A stretch of 64,000 nucleotides of DNA from CAZUCE01 sp964619265 (GCA_964619265.1 CAZUCE010000007.1:62001-126000), one strand, 5' to 3'; positions 1-8,108 are shown, counted from the first letter of the stretch. Program-made: numbers and translations. The notes: a model not told the origin generated them from the letters alone.

Positions 1-105
1 GCCTCCCCTTGGCCCAGGCGCCCGGAGGCCCCCTCGGTGGCTTCACCGGTGGCCTCTCCCGCGCCAGGCACTCCCACACGATTTCCCGAGGGAACGCCCC
101 TTTCA

Positions 106-1035
106 ATGCCCGATCTTCGCACCCGCCCCGCCGACCCGTTTCAGGCCCCCCAGATTTGCGCTTCCCGCGCCGGTCTGAGCGGTTGGCTCCTGGCCGTTCC
201 GGCCACGGCATTTTTGGGTTGGGTTCTCGGAGCTGCTCCTGAGCTAGGAGCCGTCGCGGGTGGCTCGACCTCCGACCTGGATGGTGACGGACTAACCGAC
301 ATCCAAGAGGTTGTGCTGGGTTCGAAGGTCGACGAAGCGGATAGCGATGGAGATGGGCTGCGCGACCTCGAAGAAATCGCTCGGCAGCTCGACCCGCTGA
401 CTCCCGATGCGCCTACGTCGGCGGACCTCGGCGTAGGCTTCGCCGTTCGGGCCACCGGCGGCGTGTTTTATCTGACGACCGCGGTCTTCGTTCCCGACGG
501 AGATCTCACCAATGTCGAGCTTGAGCTGGGCCTTTACTTCGAGGGCATGCTCTTCCCGCTCTCCCCGGCCGACTACCTGCCGTTGTCCGAGAGCTTCGCG
601 GAAGGCGGTGAGGGCGTGGATTCCGAGGTCGTGGCATTCTCCTTCCCGATTCCTGAATTCCTGCTGCAATCGGTGGGATCCCTCGGGTTCTACGCGACGA
701 CCTCGCCCCAGGGGGTCCCGGTGACCTCGGCCGCGGTGGCCAATCTCACGACGGCAGCCGGGGTCACGGCCCTTCGCCGGGTCACCCAGGGGCCGAGCGG
801 CCCGGGCATTTCGATCCTGCCGATTTCGCCTCCCGGCGACTTGCCTTCGTCCTTCACCCCGAACGAGGTCTGCTTCCAAGAGACGGTTCTGATCGGCGTG
901 GAAAACAACGTGCAGCTCTTCCAGGTGACCGACGCCGGCTGCGTCCCCAGCACGAGCGTTTGCACCCCCGGATGTGCGCTGACGGCCGGGGGCACGGTCC
1001 AATTGTTGGACCCCCTCGCTCTGATCGGCGGCTGA
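106..1035 (+). CDS. Exported protein with thrombospondin type 3 (Ca-binding) repeats
   Basis: A 309-residue protein if it starts at the ATG at 106; an in-frame GTG at 37 would add 23 residues of low-complexity sequence and looks less likely. Residues 24-44 form a hydrophobic segment (signal or anchor). Two aspartate-rich loops follow: DLDGDGLTDIQE at about 57-68 and DSDGDGLRDLEE at about 79-90. This is the DxDxDGxxD pattern of thrombospondin type 3 / dockerin-like calcium-binding repeats, usual in cell-surface proteins of Planctomycetota and Bacteroidota. The remaining 200 residues are beta-rich and acidic, with four cysteines near the C terminus that could form disulfides. No catalytic motif is visible. 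The role is probably structural at the cell surface; the partner is unknown. Bases 1-105 hold no other gene that I can support. Confidence 0.75.
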   Translation: MPDLRTRPADPFQAPQICASRAGLSGWLLAVPATAFLGWVLGAAPELGAVAGGSTSDLDGDGLTDIQEVVLGSKVDEADSDGDGLRDLEEIARQLDPLTPDAPTSADLGVGFAVRATGGVFYLTTAVFVPDGDLTNVELELGLYFEGMLFPLSPADYLPLSESFAEGGEGVDSEVVAFSFPIPEFLLQSVGSLGFYATTSPQGVPVTSAAVANLTTAAGVTALRRVTQGPSGPGISILPISPPGDLPSSFTPNEVCFQETVLIGVENNVQLFQVTDAGCVPSTSVCTPGCALTAGGTVQLLDPLALIGG

Positions 1036-1401
1036 TGGCCTCTGGCGCTGGCTGCTGGAGCTCGGGCGCTTCGGCGAGGATTCCCGTTCCGGTCACGCAG
1101 GGCCCTCGGTCTAGGCCAGCGGGCGCTCCTCGCCAGGCGCCTAGCAGCGGCAGGCTGTCCGCAGGCGGAGTTCGGAGTCCTCGGGTCCGCTAGCCCTCAC
1201 GGCCCAAGGGGCGGCCCTGAGGCCCCTGGGGGCCGCCACGAAGCTCCGGAGGGTCCTCGCCAGGTGCCCATTCCGAGAGAGGTAGGCTTCAAGGCCTGGA
1301 ATTGGGCCGCTCTTGGGAACTTGATCCCCTGCAGACACGTCTTCTCCACACACCCGAGTTCTGCCAAGGGTGTCCACTAGGGCAGGAAGCCCCTCCCCCC
1401 A
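1036..1401. other. 366-nt noncoding gap with two GC-rich hairpins
   Basis: No gene is supported here. Two strong inverted repeats are visible. CTAGGC at 1111-1116 pairs with GCCTAG at 1139-1144 and encloses a second small stem (GGCG 1122-1125 with CGCC 1131-1134). GGCGGCCC at 1210-1217 pairs perfectly with GGGCCGCC at 1230-1237 across a 12-nt loop. Neither is followed by a T-tract, so they could be weak terminators for the upstream gene or leader structure ahead of the sigma factor gene. The promoter of the sigma operon must lie in this gap, but I do not recognise a -35/-10 pair. Confidence 0.4.
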
Positions 1402-2019
1402 ATGCTGAACCCCGACCCCGATCGCGAGCTTGTTCTCGCCTGCCAAGCCCAGCCCATCGATGGGCTCGATGGGGCTTTTGGGGAACTGTATGGCCGGTTT
1501 CGCGACCGGGTCTACAACGTCTGCTACCGGATCACGGGCAACCCGAGCGATGCGCTCGATGCGAGTCAGGAGACGTTCGGAACTTTGTGCCGAAAGATTG
1601 GTGACTTCCGCTTCCAATCGCGTTTCTCCAGTTGGGTCTACCGAATCGCTGTCAACGCCTCGATCGACCTGAAGCGCCGCAACCGCTCGCGGCGCCTGGC
1701 TTCCCTCGATGCGGTCTCCGACAGTTTCGGAGACGACGAGGCCGGGCGCTTCGATGTCCGCGACGTGGACATCGAAATGCCGAGCCAGGCTGCCTCCCGC
1801 CGCGAGCTGGAATCCGAGATTCAGCGCGCGATCACGCGTCTGTCTCCCAAGCTCCGGGCGATCACCGTCCTGCGCTACATCGAATCCCTCAGCTACGACC
1901 AAATCGCCGAGACCTTGCAGATCAGCCTCGGGACGGTGAAGTCCCGTCTGGCTCGCGCGCATGCCGCGCTCGATCGCGAACTCTCGCCGGTCCTCGACAA
2001 GCACTACCTCGGCGAGTAG
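1402..2019 (+). CDS. RNA polymerase sigma factor, ECF (sigma-70 family) type
   Basis: A 205-residue protein of typical ECF length. Region 2 occupies roughly residues 25-95: a helix with YNVCYRITGNPSDALDASQE and then SSWVYRIAVNASIDLKRRN, matching the core-binding and -10-reading helices. Region 4 occupies about residues 135-195, with LSPKLRAITVLRYIESLSY and the helix-turn-helix YDQIAETLQISLGTVKSRLA that reads the -35 element. Regions 1.2 and 3 are absent, as in ECF factors. It directs RNA polymerase to a dedicated regulon, probably envelope-related. The next gene (29 nt downstream) encodes a single-pass membrane protein and the one after that an RseB-like lipoprotein, which together resemble a sigma-E/RseA/RseB module. 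No Shine-Dalgarno is obvious before the ATG; the leader is C-rich. Confidence 0.93.
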   Translation: MLNPDPDRELVLACQAQPIDGLDGAFGELYGRFRDRVYNVCYRITGNPSDALDASQETFGTLCRKIGDFRFQSRFSSWVYRIAVNASIDLKRRNRSRRLASLDAVSDSFGDDEAGRFDVRDVDIEMPSQAASRRELESEIQRAITRLSPKLRAITVLRYIESLSYDQIAETLQISLGTVKSRLARAHAALDRELSPVLDKHYLGE

Positions 2020-2048
2020 CCCTTCCCACCTCGGTCCCTCCCTTCCCG

Positions 2049-2768
2049 ATGATTCCCCGCCCCGACTTCGACGACTCCGCCCTGGCGCGAGCTCTGCGAT
2101 CGCTGTCGCGCGTTCAGGCGCCCGCGGAGTTGGAAGCGCGCGTCCAGGAGTCTGCCCGAGCGGCCTCGCTCGATCGTTCTGGGCTGGCGGAAGCGCTGGG
2201 TTCGTTGCCCCGGATCGAGGTGCCTTCGGAGCTCGACCGAGGAGTGGTTCAAGCGCTCGAAGCGGCCGCCTCAGAACAGGGCCAGCCCGATGAGTCAGGC
2301 GAATCGTGGGAAGACAGCATCGGTACGCTGCCCCGCCTCTCGGCTCCCTCGGTGCTCGACCGCTTGGTCGCCGAGGAGATCCTCAACCCCGCGGCAACTG
2401 CCGAGCGCTTCATCGGCGACCTCCCGCGTCCCAGCGGGCAGCCGGCCGTCCTGACTTTCGAACGGGAGACCTCCCACCAAAACGGAAACGCGCCTGGCCG
2501 CCAAGACGGAAACGCGCCTGGGTCGATTTCTGGCTGGCTGAGGCGTCCTGCGCTTCGTGCTGGTGTGACTCTGGCGGCTGCGGCTGCAGTTTTGGTGTGG
2601 CTCGTCCCGGCTAGTTTCCTCCTAACCGATTCACCCGAAGACACGGGCCCGGTGCGCGAATTCAAGACGCCTTTTGTTTGGGCGGATCAAGCCAGCGACC
2701 TCGACCCCGCGGCCCAACTTCTGGCCGAGGGATTGTCTGGTGGCCGGTTGAACGGCGCTTCCCGCTAA
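2049..2768 (+). CDS. Single-pass membrane protein, candidate anti-sigma factor
   Basis: A 239-residue protein starting at the ATG at 2049; the frame is open upstream of this, but that part overlaps the sigma factor gene. Residues 1-120 contain four spaced copies of a short motif: LRSLSRVQAPAELEARV, LGSLPRIEVPSELDRGV, IGTLPRLSAPSVLDRLV and a shorter IGDLPRPSG. They are separated by acidic helical stretches. A transmembrane helix follows at about residues 176-196 (AGVTLAAAAAVLVWLVPASF), with a short C-terminal tail. There is no His/Cys zinc-binding anti-sigma signature. Its place between an ECF sigma factor and an RseB-like gene suggests a membrane-tethered anti-sigma factor that would hold the sigma factor through its cytoplasmic repeats; this is inference from context. 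Two in-frame copies of a 16-nt direct repeat lie at 2482-2497 and 2506-2521. Confidence 0.7.
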   Translation: MIPRPDFDDSALARALRSLSRVQAPAELEARVQESARAASLDRSGLAEALGSLPRIEVPSELDRGVVQALEAAASEQGQPDESGESWEDSIGTLPRLSAPSVLDRLVAEEILNPAATAERFIGDLPRPSGQPAVLTFERETSHQNGNAPGRQDGNAPGSISGWLRRPALRAGVTLAAAAAVLVWLVPASFLLTDSPEDTGPVREFKTPFVWADQASDLDPAAQLLAEGLSGGRLNGASR

Positions 2769-2810
2769 GCTCCCCGCTCTCTCCTCCCAGCCCCAACCTT
2801 CTACCTAGCC

Positions 2811-3884
2811 GTGTTCCCCACCCGCCAAAACTTCCTGCCGCTCGGACGAGCCGCGTTGCTAACTGTAGCGACCGCGGTGTCGGGTTTGGTCGGATCCTGC
2901 GGGCAGTCGGACCTGTTCACACCAGAGCAAGCTGCTCTGGTCGAGGAGGTTTTGGGCATGGTGCAGGCGGCCCCGGATACCGTGGCGTTCGAAGGAGAGC
3001 GCCTCATCGAGCGGTTCGAAGGTGATTTCTCAACGCTGCTCACCGCGCACACCGAGCGCGTGCAAGCTGACGGCCAAGGCGGGTTCAACATCGACCCGCT
3101 GCAGGTGCTCGAGAGTGGGGCCGTTTCATCGGAAGAGTTGCTGATCGTTGAAGACTCCCGGATCGGTTGGAACTGGCGTTATCGCGATTTCCGCATCCGG
3201 GATATCGATGCGGTTCTCCAGAACTACTCGATCCTCAGCTTTGGGGAATCGACAACCGTGGCGGGTCGAGTGTGCCAGCACCTGGACGTTGCGGTTGCCT
3301 GGGACCCATTCACGATTGTTCATTCGATCGACGTGGACGTTCAAACCGGACTTGTACTTCGCCACGAGATCCTGGAGGGGCAAACCCAGCTGCGCTTCCG
3401 CAGCGAGTACACGTCCATTTCGTTCACGGGCCTTGAGCCGTTCGTTCCCTACACGCTCGGCACGGAGTTCGAGGAATTCACCTCGCTTGGAGACCTACAG
3501 GACGACCTTGGCTTTGAGGTGGGGATTCCTCGCTTGTTGCCCGACGGATTCCACCAACAAAGCTTGGGCAAGCTGACGGACGCTCCGGGGAACACCTGGG
3601 GTCTGGTTCAGTTCACCGACGGAATCGAGCCGCTGTTCTTCTTGTCCCGGCCGCGGACCGACCCCATCGGCCGAGTACCGGATCCGAAAATCACCGGATT
3701 CGGGGTTAGCGTGGCCAAGTTCGACGCACCGGTGTCTCAGGTCGATGCGAACGACCTCATGGTGGGAAGAACGGAGGGAGCTGTTGCGCTGCTTCAGGCT
3801 GACCTTGGCGACCGGCGCCTGATCGCCGTGGGCCGGGTGCCCATGGACGAGCTGCGTTACTGGCTCGACTCCGCGCCCCGCTAG
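2811..3884 (+). CDS. RseB/MucB-like periplasmic lipoprotein
   Basis: A 357-residue protein starting at GTG 2811. The N terminus has a basic/hydrophobic signal ending in SGLVGSC, a plausible lipobox, so it is probably lipid-anchored. The N-terminal half has the LolA/RseB-type beta layout, including DPFTIVHSIDVDVQTGLVLR, similar to the lipid-sensing domain. The C-terminal half carries GIPRLLPDGFHQQSL and GLVQFTDGIEPLFFLSRP, which resemble the MucB/RseB C-terminal domain (LPDGF and the FSDGL element). In known systems RseB/MucB binds the periplasmic domain of the anti-sigma factor and protects it from regulated proteolysis. It follows the sigma and membrane anti-sigma candidate by 42 nt, consistent with an operon. 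No Shine-Dalgarno is visible; the leader is pyrimidine-rich. The family call is moderately confident because overall similarity can only be judged by eye. Confidence 0.7.
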   Translation: MFPTRQNFLPLGRAALLTVATAVSGLVGSCGQSDLFTPEQAALVEEVLGMVQAAPDTVAFEGERLIERFEGDFSTLLTAHTERVQADGQGGFNIDPLQVLESGAVSSEELLIVEDSRIGWNWRYRDFRIRDIDAVLQNYSILSFGESTTVAGRVCQHLDVAVAWDPFTIVHSIDVDVQTGLVLRHEILEGQTQLRFRSEYTSISFTGLEPFVPYTLGTEFEEFTSLGDLQDDLGFEVGIPRLLPDGFHQQSLGKLTDAPGNTWGLVQFTDGIEPLFFLSRPRTDPIGRVPDPKITGFGVSVAKFDAPVSQVDANDLMVGRTEGAVALLQADLGDRRLIAVGRVPMDELRYWLDSAPR

Positions 3885-3976
3885 AGACCTGGGCGGGAGG
3901 GAGTGCCTGGCGCCTCCACCACTAGCGGCACCTTCGAAGGCGGGGTGGGCGCGAAGCTGGAGAGGGGGGGCTGGTC

Positions 3977-4042
3977 CCTGGAGCTGGGGCCGCTGGAATT
4001 GGGGCCCCTGGGAATTGGGCTACCAGGAATTGGATTCCCGGT
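3977..4042 (+). repeat. Four degenerate ~15-nt tandem repeats
   Basis: Between the RseB-like gene and the receiver gene there are about four successive units built around GGAATTGGG / GAGCTGGGG plus a CC-rich spacer, with a period of about 15 nt. The frame across them is open, but the putative peptide is low-complexity Gly/Leu/Pro, so I do not treat it as coding. It may be a leader element or slippage product. Confidence 0.45.
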
Positions 4043-4109
4043 TCAAGGCGGGCCGGCCGGCATGGCGATGACTCGCTGTGCTTCCTTCCCCATGGTTGCT
4101 CGCCTCCCC

Positions 4110-4484
4110 ATGCGAAAACTCCTGCTGCTCGATGACTCGACCGGTCTGCGCCGGCTCTGGACGCGGCTCCTGCGTGATGCAGGCGTGGTGTTGGAGGAGT
4201 TGATCGAAGCGAACGACGCTGCCGCAGCCCTGCAGGCTCTCGAGCGGGACGCAACCATCGATGTCGTTTTGGCTGATGCCGTTGCGGCCGAGAGTTGCCT
4301 GGAGGGCCTCACGAAGCCCCGCCAAGGCGCATCGACTCCCCTGATCGTGGTCTACGCATCGGAGGGTGCGAGCGAGGCGTCGCAGCGGGCGCGCGAGGCA
4401 GGGGTCGCAGTTGTTCTAGAGAAGCCGTATCGCGCAGAACATCTGCGCCAAGCCCTAGAAGAAGGTCTCAACCGTGCAGCTTGA
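4110..4484 (+). CDS. Single-domain response regulator (CheY-like receiver)
   Basis: A 124-residue receiver domain starting at ATG 4110 (MRKLLLLDDS). An open frame extends upstream to 3903, but that part is low-complexity repeat sequence. Expected receiver positions are present: the acidic pair DD after beta-1, the candidate phospho-acceptor Asp in DVVLADAVA, and the conserved Lys in VVLEKPYRAEHL. The usual Thr/Ser switch after beta-4 is altered (LIVVYAS). There is no output domain, so it would act through protein contacts as CheY does. It overlaps the next gene by 11 nt, and two genes further on lies a CheC-like protein, suggesting a small signalling set. No histidine kinase is visible nearby, so the phosphate donor is unknown. 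Confidence 0.85.
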   Translation: MRKLLLLDDSTGLRRLWTRLLRDAGVVLEELIEANDAAAALQALERDATIDVVLADAVAAESCLEGLTKPRQGASTPLIVVYASEGASEASQRAREAGVAVVLEKPYRAEHLRQALEEGLNRAA

Positions 4485-4878
4485 CTTGCTTGATGTCCTC
4501 GAGCGCCTCGACCGGGAGGCCCGCGGGCTACTCGCCGACCTTCACGAGTTGGAAGCGCAGCCGTGTGCGGCTTCGGACCTCGAGGCGCGGGACCGCGTGG
4601 CCCGGGATCTGGGCGGCGGAGCTCGCTTGGTTCTGCGCGTCGACGAGACGGTTGGGCGCTGGTTGGATCCGAACGAGGCCAACGGCTGGATCCAGCGACT
4701 TGCGGAGCTAGCGGGTCTTGAGGACTCGCTCGATGGCGCTCCGGAAGAGCCGAGCGGCGAATCGTGCGGGTCCGAAGATGCCTGCCTAGCCGGACGCCTC
4801 GACTATCGCGTTGGGCGAGCAGACGGTCACGCAGGGCACGCGGCCCTTGAGCTTTGGCTGGATGCTTCTGACCGGTGA
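4474..4878 (+). CDS. Hypothetical protein between receiver and CheC-like genes
   Basis: A 134-residue acidic, mostly helical protein starting at GTG 4474 inside the end of the receiver gene (11-nt overlap) and ending 4 nt inside the next gene, so all three are probably translationally coupled. I recognise no family. The first 65 residues (MQLDLLDVLERLDREARGLL and following) look like a helical bundle; two cysteines (SCGSEDACLAG) sit in a short loop at about residues 91-101. There is no signal peptide or membrane segment, so it is cytoplasmic. Context suggests a partner of the receiver, but no function can be read from the sequence. Confidence 0.65.
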   Translation: MQLDLLDVLERLDREARGLLADLHELEAQPCAASDLEARDRVARDLGGGARLVLRVDETVGRWLDPNEANGWIQRLAELAGLEDSLDGAPEEPSGESCGSEDACLAGRLDYRVGRADGHAGHAALELWLDASDR

Positions 4879-5522
4879 CTCTCCGAAGTGAAGAGGCCGA
4901 GAGGTGGTCGATGGCAGCGCCCGCGGCGTTGAACCGGCTGGTCGAGGACCTCGAGCTGTGGTGTGACCAGGCGCTAGAAGGTGAAAACGGGCAGACCTTT
5001 GCGAGCGGAACGCCGGTCACCGGACAGGAGGAAGTTCATGTCGCGCTCCGTTACGAATTGGTCGGCGGAAGCTTGACGGGGCAGGGAGCTTGGTTGATCC
5101 CGTGGCGAGAGGCCGCCCGCCTGAGCGGCTGGTTCGAGCGCGCTGACGAGGCGCGCTGCGCCGAGTTGCTCGAAGCAACCGCGCCGGATGCAACCGCCAA
5201 ACTCACCCTGCTTGAAATCAGTGGCGTGGTGGCCTCCGCCGTCGAAGCTGCGCTCGGGGAGGTTGGGCTGGCAGGCATGGCCTGCGTGCCTGCGGGCTGC
5301 CAGGGCGTTGCGCCGGGGCGGCGAGCGAACCTCGAACTGGAACTGGGCACGATGCTGTGGGTCTGTCGCGAAACGGTGGAGTGGACGGCGGGGCGTCCTT
5401 TTCAGTCGTTGTTGATGGTTCCCGAGCTGATCCCCCCGGAACCGGAACCGGAACCGGACCAGGAGGCTGAGTTCGATTCACAGGACGCTGGGCCGCGCCC
5501 GGAAGAAGATTCCGGGTTGTGA
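4875..5522 (+). CDS. CheC/CheX-like protein, probable receiver partner
   Basis: A 215-residue protein that overlaps the preceding gene by 4 nt. Residues about 70-150 resemble the CheC/CheX/FliY phosphatase fold: a beta strand leading into AWLIPWREAARLSGWF, then a helix with LLEISGVVASAVEAALGEVG. In CheC-family phosphatases this helix carries Glu-x-x-Asn, whose Asn positions water for dephosphorylating CheY-P. Here the Glu is present but the Asn position is Gly (EISG), so catalysis is doubtful and a binding or adaptor role is possible. The C terminus is an acidic Pro/Glu tail (PEPEPEPDQEAEF). Linkage with a CheY-like receiver supports the call. The similarity was judged by eye. Confidence 0.5.
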   Translation: MTLRSEEAERWSMAAPAALNRLVEDLELWCDQALEGENGQTFASGTPVTGQEEVHVALRYELVGGSLTGQGAWLIPWREAARLSGWFERADEARCAELLEATAPDATAKLTLLEISGVVASAVEAALGEVGLAGMACVPAGCQGVAPGRRANLELELGTMLWVCRETVEWTAGRPFQSLLMVPELIPPEPEPEPDQEAEFDSQDAGPRPEEDSGL

Positions 5523-5668
5523 ACTAGGTTCCGGGTCTGTGGGTGCCGCGCACGGGCGCAGCGAGCGACCTTCGCGGAACAACGGTTTTGGGATGCTCCC
5601 GAACCGAGGGCATCGGGGTAGGTTTGAACGTGCGGCGAAGGCCCGCGCGAAACCACGGAGAACCACTG

Positions 5669-6139
5669 ATGTCCGACTCGTTCGATTCCTTCCGCGTCCC
5701 CGAAGAAAAGCCGTTCAACTCGGCCAGCTTTGACTCCCCGGCTTACCGCCAGCGATTGAGCACGAAGCTCAACTGCTTGATTGCGGTTCTCGAGGTGGCT
5801 TGCGCCAAAGTGCGCCGCTCGCTCGAAGGACCGGATGCAGATCAGGAACGACTGACTCGAATCCAAAACAACCTGCGCGACACGCTCGAGGTTTGCCAGC
5901 GCGCCAAGCGTGCCCTCGAGCGTCGCGAGGCCTTACCCGCTGACCTTCCGGCCCAGCTCCGTGAAGTGGCCGACGTTCGCGAGCCGGCCGCGGAACGTGT
6001 GCTTCGCGCGCACCGGGGGCGCATGGTGGAAATGAGTTCGAACGACGAGTTCGAGCGATTCGACGCGATGGAAGCCATCGACGCCAGCGAGGTCGCTTCG
6101 TGCGACTTGGACGAGCTCGCTGCGCGCCTCCAGGATTGA
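5669..6139 (+). CDS. Hypothetical helical protein
   Basis: A 156-residue protein. The start at ATG 5669 is preferred because ACGGAG, a reasonable ribosome-binding site, lies about 9 nt upstream; a longer frame begins at 5543. The first 30 residues are polar with several Phe-Ser/Asp pairs (SDSFDSFRVPEEKPFNSASF); residues 30-100 are predicted helical with many Arg, Glu and Leu, possibly a coiled coil; the C terminus is acidic. No signal peptide, membrane helix or known motif. The codon pattern is coding-like (GC-rich third positions). No function can be assigned. It lies downstream of the receiver/CheC-like group with a 146-nt gap. Confidence 0.65.
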   Translation: MSDSFDSFRVPEEKPFNSASFDSPAYRQRLSTKLNCLIAVLEVACAKVRRSLEGPDADQERLTRIQNNLRDTLEVCQRAKRALERREALPADLPAQLREVADVREPAAERVLRAHRGRMVEMSSNDEFERFDAMEAIDASEVASCDLDELAARLQD

Positions 6140-6243
6140 GTCGGGTTCGTCCCTGAAAGGTGCGGGGGAGAGTGGCTTGCTGCGCGCGCTTGGGGACGCG
6201 GAAAAATTCGCGGCCCGTGGCATGAGGGCGCGAAAATCGGCTG

Positions 6244-6264
6244 CCTGCTACAGAGCGAAGCAGG
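6244..6264. terminator. Weak hairpin between convergent genes
   Basis: In the 208-nt gap between the hypothetical gene (plus) and nadE (minus), CCTGCT at 6244-6249 can pair with AGCAGG at 6259-6264. The stem is short and has no T-tract, so it is only a tentative bidirectional terminator. Nothing else is seen in the gap. Confidence 0.25.
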
Positions 6265-6347
6265 AGGCGGGTCTGCCTGAACAAGAGACAGCCTGCTCAC
6301 TAGGGCGATGTTCCCCGATCTCAGAGCCCTGTTGAGCGCTTGGAGGG

Positions 6348-7184
6348 TCAGCTCTTCCAGTCGCGCAAATAGCGGAAGTCGTGGTTGATCGTTCGCTCGG
6401 AGAGCTTCGCGATCACGGGGGGGAGGCGCTTGAATTGGTTGCGGACGATGCGCTTTGCGATCGACTGGACCAGGTGGACGGGAATGCCCTCGCGGGCCAT
6501 CTCGTCCGGGCTGAAGCGTCGATCGACCATGCGCCACAGGATCGCGTCGGCTTCCGCATAGCTGAAGCCTAGATCCGCCTCGTCGGTTTGCCCTGGAGCC
6601 AGGTCCGCCGACGGCGCCTTGGTACGGATGGAGCTGGGGATCTCAAGGTAATCGGCGAGCTGATAGACCTGGTGCTTAAACAAATCGCCCAGCGGATTGA
6701 CAGCGTGGGCGCCGTCTCCGAACTGGGTTGAGTAGCCGAGCAGCATCTCTGTCTTGTTGCTGGTTCCGATCACGAGTCCGTTGAACGCGGCCGATTGATC
6801 GTAGAGCATCGTCATCCGAACCCGCGCCATGACGTTGCCGCGGCGGGTGGGGTCCTCAACTCCCAGGTCGCCCAGGTACGCGTCGACCATCTCACTGATG
6901 TCGATCACCAGTTGCCTGGTCCCGAGCTTGGCCAGGAGCTCTTCGGCGTGGGCCTGGCTGTCGGGGTTCGAGGTGCGATAGGGCAGGATGACCCCAAGCA
7001 CATTCTCTGGGCCGAAGGCTCGCGCACAAAGTGCGACCGAAACGGCTGAGTCGATGCCCCCGGACACTCCGACCACGGCCTTTTCGAACCCGGCCGAGCG
7101 AAGTTCTTCCCGTAGAAAAGAAACCAGCAGCTCTTCCACGAGCGGGCACTGGATGTCGAGTTCGGCGTTGAGCTGCTCGCTCAT
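6348..7184 (-). CDS. nadE: NAD+ synthase, synthetase domain
   Basis: A 278-residue protein that amidates deamido-NAD to NAD using ATP. Residues 41-46 are SGGIDS, the ATP-pyrophosphatase P-loop of this family. Further family signatures are VIGTSNKTEMLLGY, FGDGAHAVNPLGDLFK and TKAPSADLAPGQTDE, the last two forming the deamido-NAD and metal region. The length matches the single-domain (ammonia or partner-fed) NadE; there is no N-terminal glutaminase domain. The gene overlaps the upstream nitrilase-like gene by 4 nt (ATGA), so the two are translationally coupled and the amidase probably supplies ammonia. The product is cytoplasmic. Assignment is firm; amide donor use is inferred from context. Confidence 0.95.
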   Translation of the reverse strand: MSEQLNAELDIQCPLVEELLVSFLREELRSAGFEKAVVGVSGGIDSAVSVALCARAFGPENVLGVILPYRTSNPDSQAHAEELLAKLGTRQLVIDISEMVDAYLGDLGVEDPTRRGNVMARVRMTMLYDQSAAFNGLVIGTSNKTEMLLGYSTQFGDGAHAVNPLGDLFKHQVYQLADYLEIPSSIRTKAPSADLAPGQTDEADLGFSYAEADAILWRMVDRRFSPDEMAREGIPVHLVQSIAKRIVRNQFKRLPPVIAKLSERTINHDFRYLRDWKS

Positions 7185-8083
7185 GATTGTCCCTTCTTCT
7201 GGAGCTTCTTCTGCAGAGCCTGGCCCCGGCGAACCATGCGCTCATTGGTCAATGAAATGAGAGCCGACTGCACGATTTCGGGTCGTTCGTCGCGTCGCAG
7301 GGGCGTGCGAATTCTGGTTCGACGTAGGCTGGCTGAGGCCATTCGGCCGTCCAGACGTCCGGGTTCGAAGCCTTCCAGGCGGGTTCGCCGCCGACCTTCC
7401 GGGCCGAACAGAGCGGAGTGCCCGGAGAACCCGATGCCGTCTTCCCAGCCGACCCGATTGCAATAAAGGAAATAGGCCTGGAAGAGCATCGCCTGCGCTG
7501 AGAGCAGCGTGTCCCAGATCTCGACCGAGCGCAGGCCGACGTCGCCAGCGGAGACCCCGCGGCCCGGACTGGCGCTCGAGACGATGCAGGCGTCTACACG
7601 ATCCATGAAGTAGGTGTAGCCGCCTCCGATGTGCCACATGTCTTCGCAAAGCAGCATTCCAAAGCGCCCGTGGCGACTCTCGACGGTCATGTAGCCGTCC
7701 CCGGGCGCGAAGTCGCGGGCTTCGTCGAACATCCCGTAGGAGACCAGGTGGACCTTGCGGTGGACATCGAGGATCTCGCCGTCTTCGCAAAAGGCGAGCG
7801 AGTTGTAAAGCTGGTCGCCCTCGCCGCGCTCGACGAAGCCGAACACGATCGACAGATCGCGGGTCTGCCCGACGAGCCGTTCGATTTCGGGGGCATCTCG
7901 CTCGAGCGCGAGGTCGGCGACCTGGTCCTTCAGGAAGTACCCGGTGAGCGAGAGCTCAGGGAAGACGAGCAACTGGCTACCGGAGCGTCGCGCGGCGTCG
8001 ATCTCGCGCAGGTGGAGATCGAGGTTCTCGTGAAGATCCCCTAGGGAGGGATTGATCTGAGCGAGCCGGAACGGGAGGTCCAT
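7181..8083 (-). CDS. Carbon-nitrogen hydrolase, probable glutaminase partner of NadE
   Basis: A 300-residue nitrilase-superfamily protein. The catalytic triad is visible: Glu43 in LVFPELSLTGY, Lys110 in VHRKVHL and Cys146 in MLLCEDMWH. The motif order and the FDEARDFAPGD stretch resemble the glutaminase domain of two-domain glutamine-dependent NAD synthases. Directly downstream and overlapping by 4 nt is the synthetase domain as a separate gene, so the pair looks like a split form of the fused enzyme. Likely reaction: glutamine to glutamate plus ammonia channelled to NadE. An independent amidase activity remains possible. The C-terminal 50 residues are rich in Arg and Lys, which might form the interface with NadE. 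Confidence 0.88.
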   Translation of the reverse strand: MDLPFRLAQINPSLGDLHENLDLHLREIDAARRSGSQLLVFPELSLTGYFLKDQVADLALERDAPEIERLVGQTRDLSIVFGFVERGEGDQLYNSLAFCEDGEILDVHRKVHLVSYGMFDEARDFAPGDGYMTVESRHGRFGMLLCEDMWHIGGGYTYFMDRVDACIVSSASPGRGVSAGDVGLRSVEIWDTLLSAQAMLFQAYFLYCNRVGWEDGIGFSGHSALFGPEGRRRTRLEGFEPGRLDGRMASASLRRTRIRTPLRRDERPEIVQSALISLTNERMVRRGQALQKKLQKKGQS

Positions 8084-8108
8084 GGGGCGGAGTGGGGGAC
8101 GATTCGGG

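Noticed and set aside
1141..2004. Long antisense frame opposite the sigma factor gene
   Set aside because: It mirrors GC-rich third positions of the sigma gene, has no recognisable domain, and the plus strand gives a textbook ECF factor.
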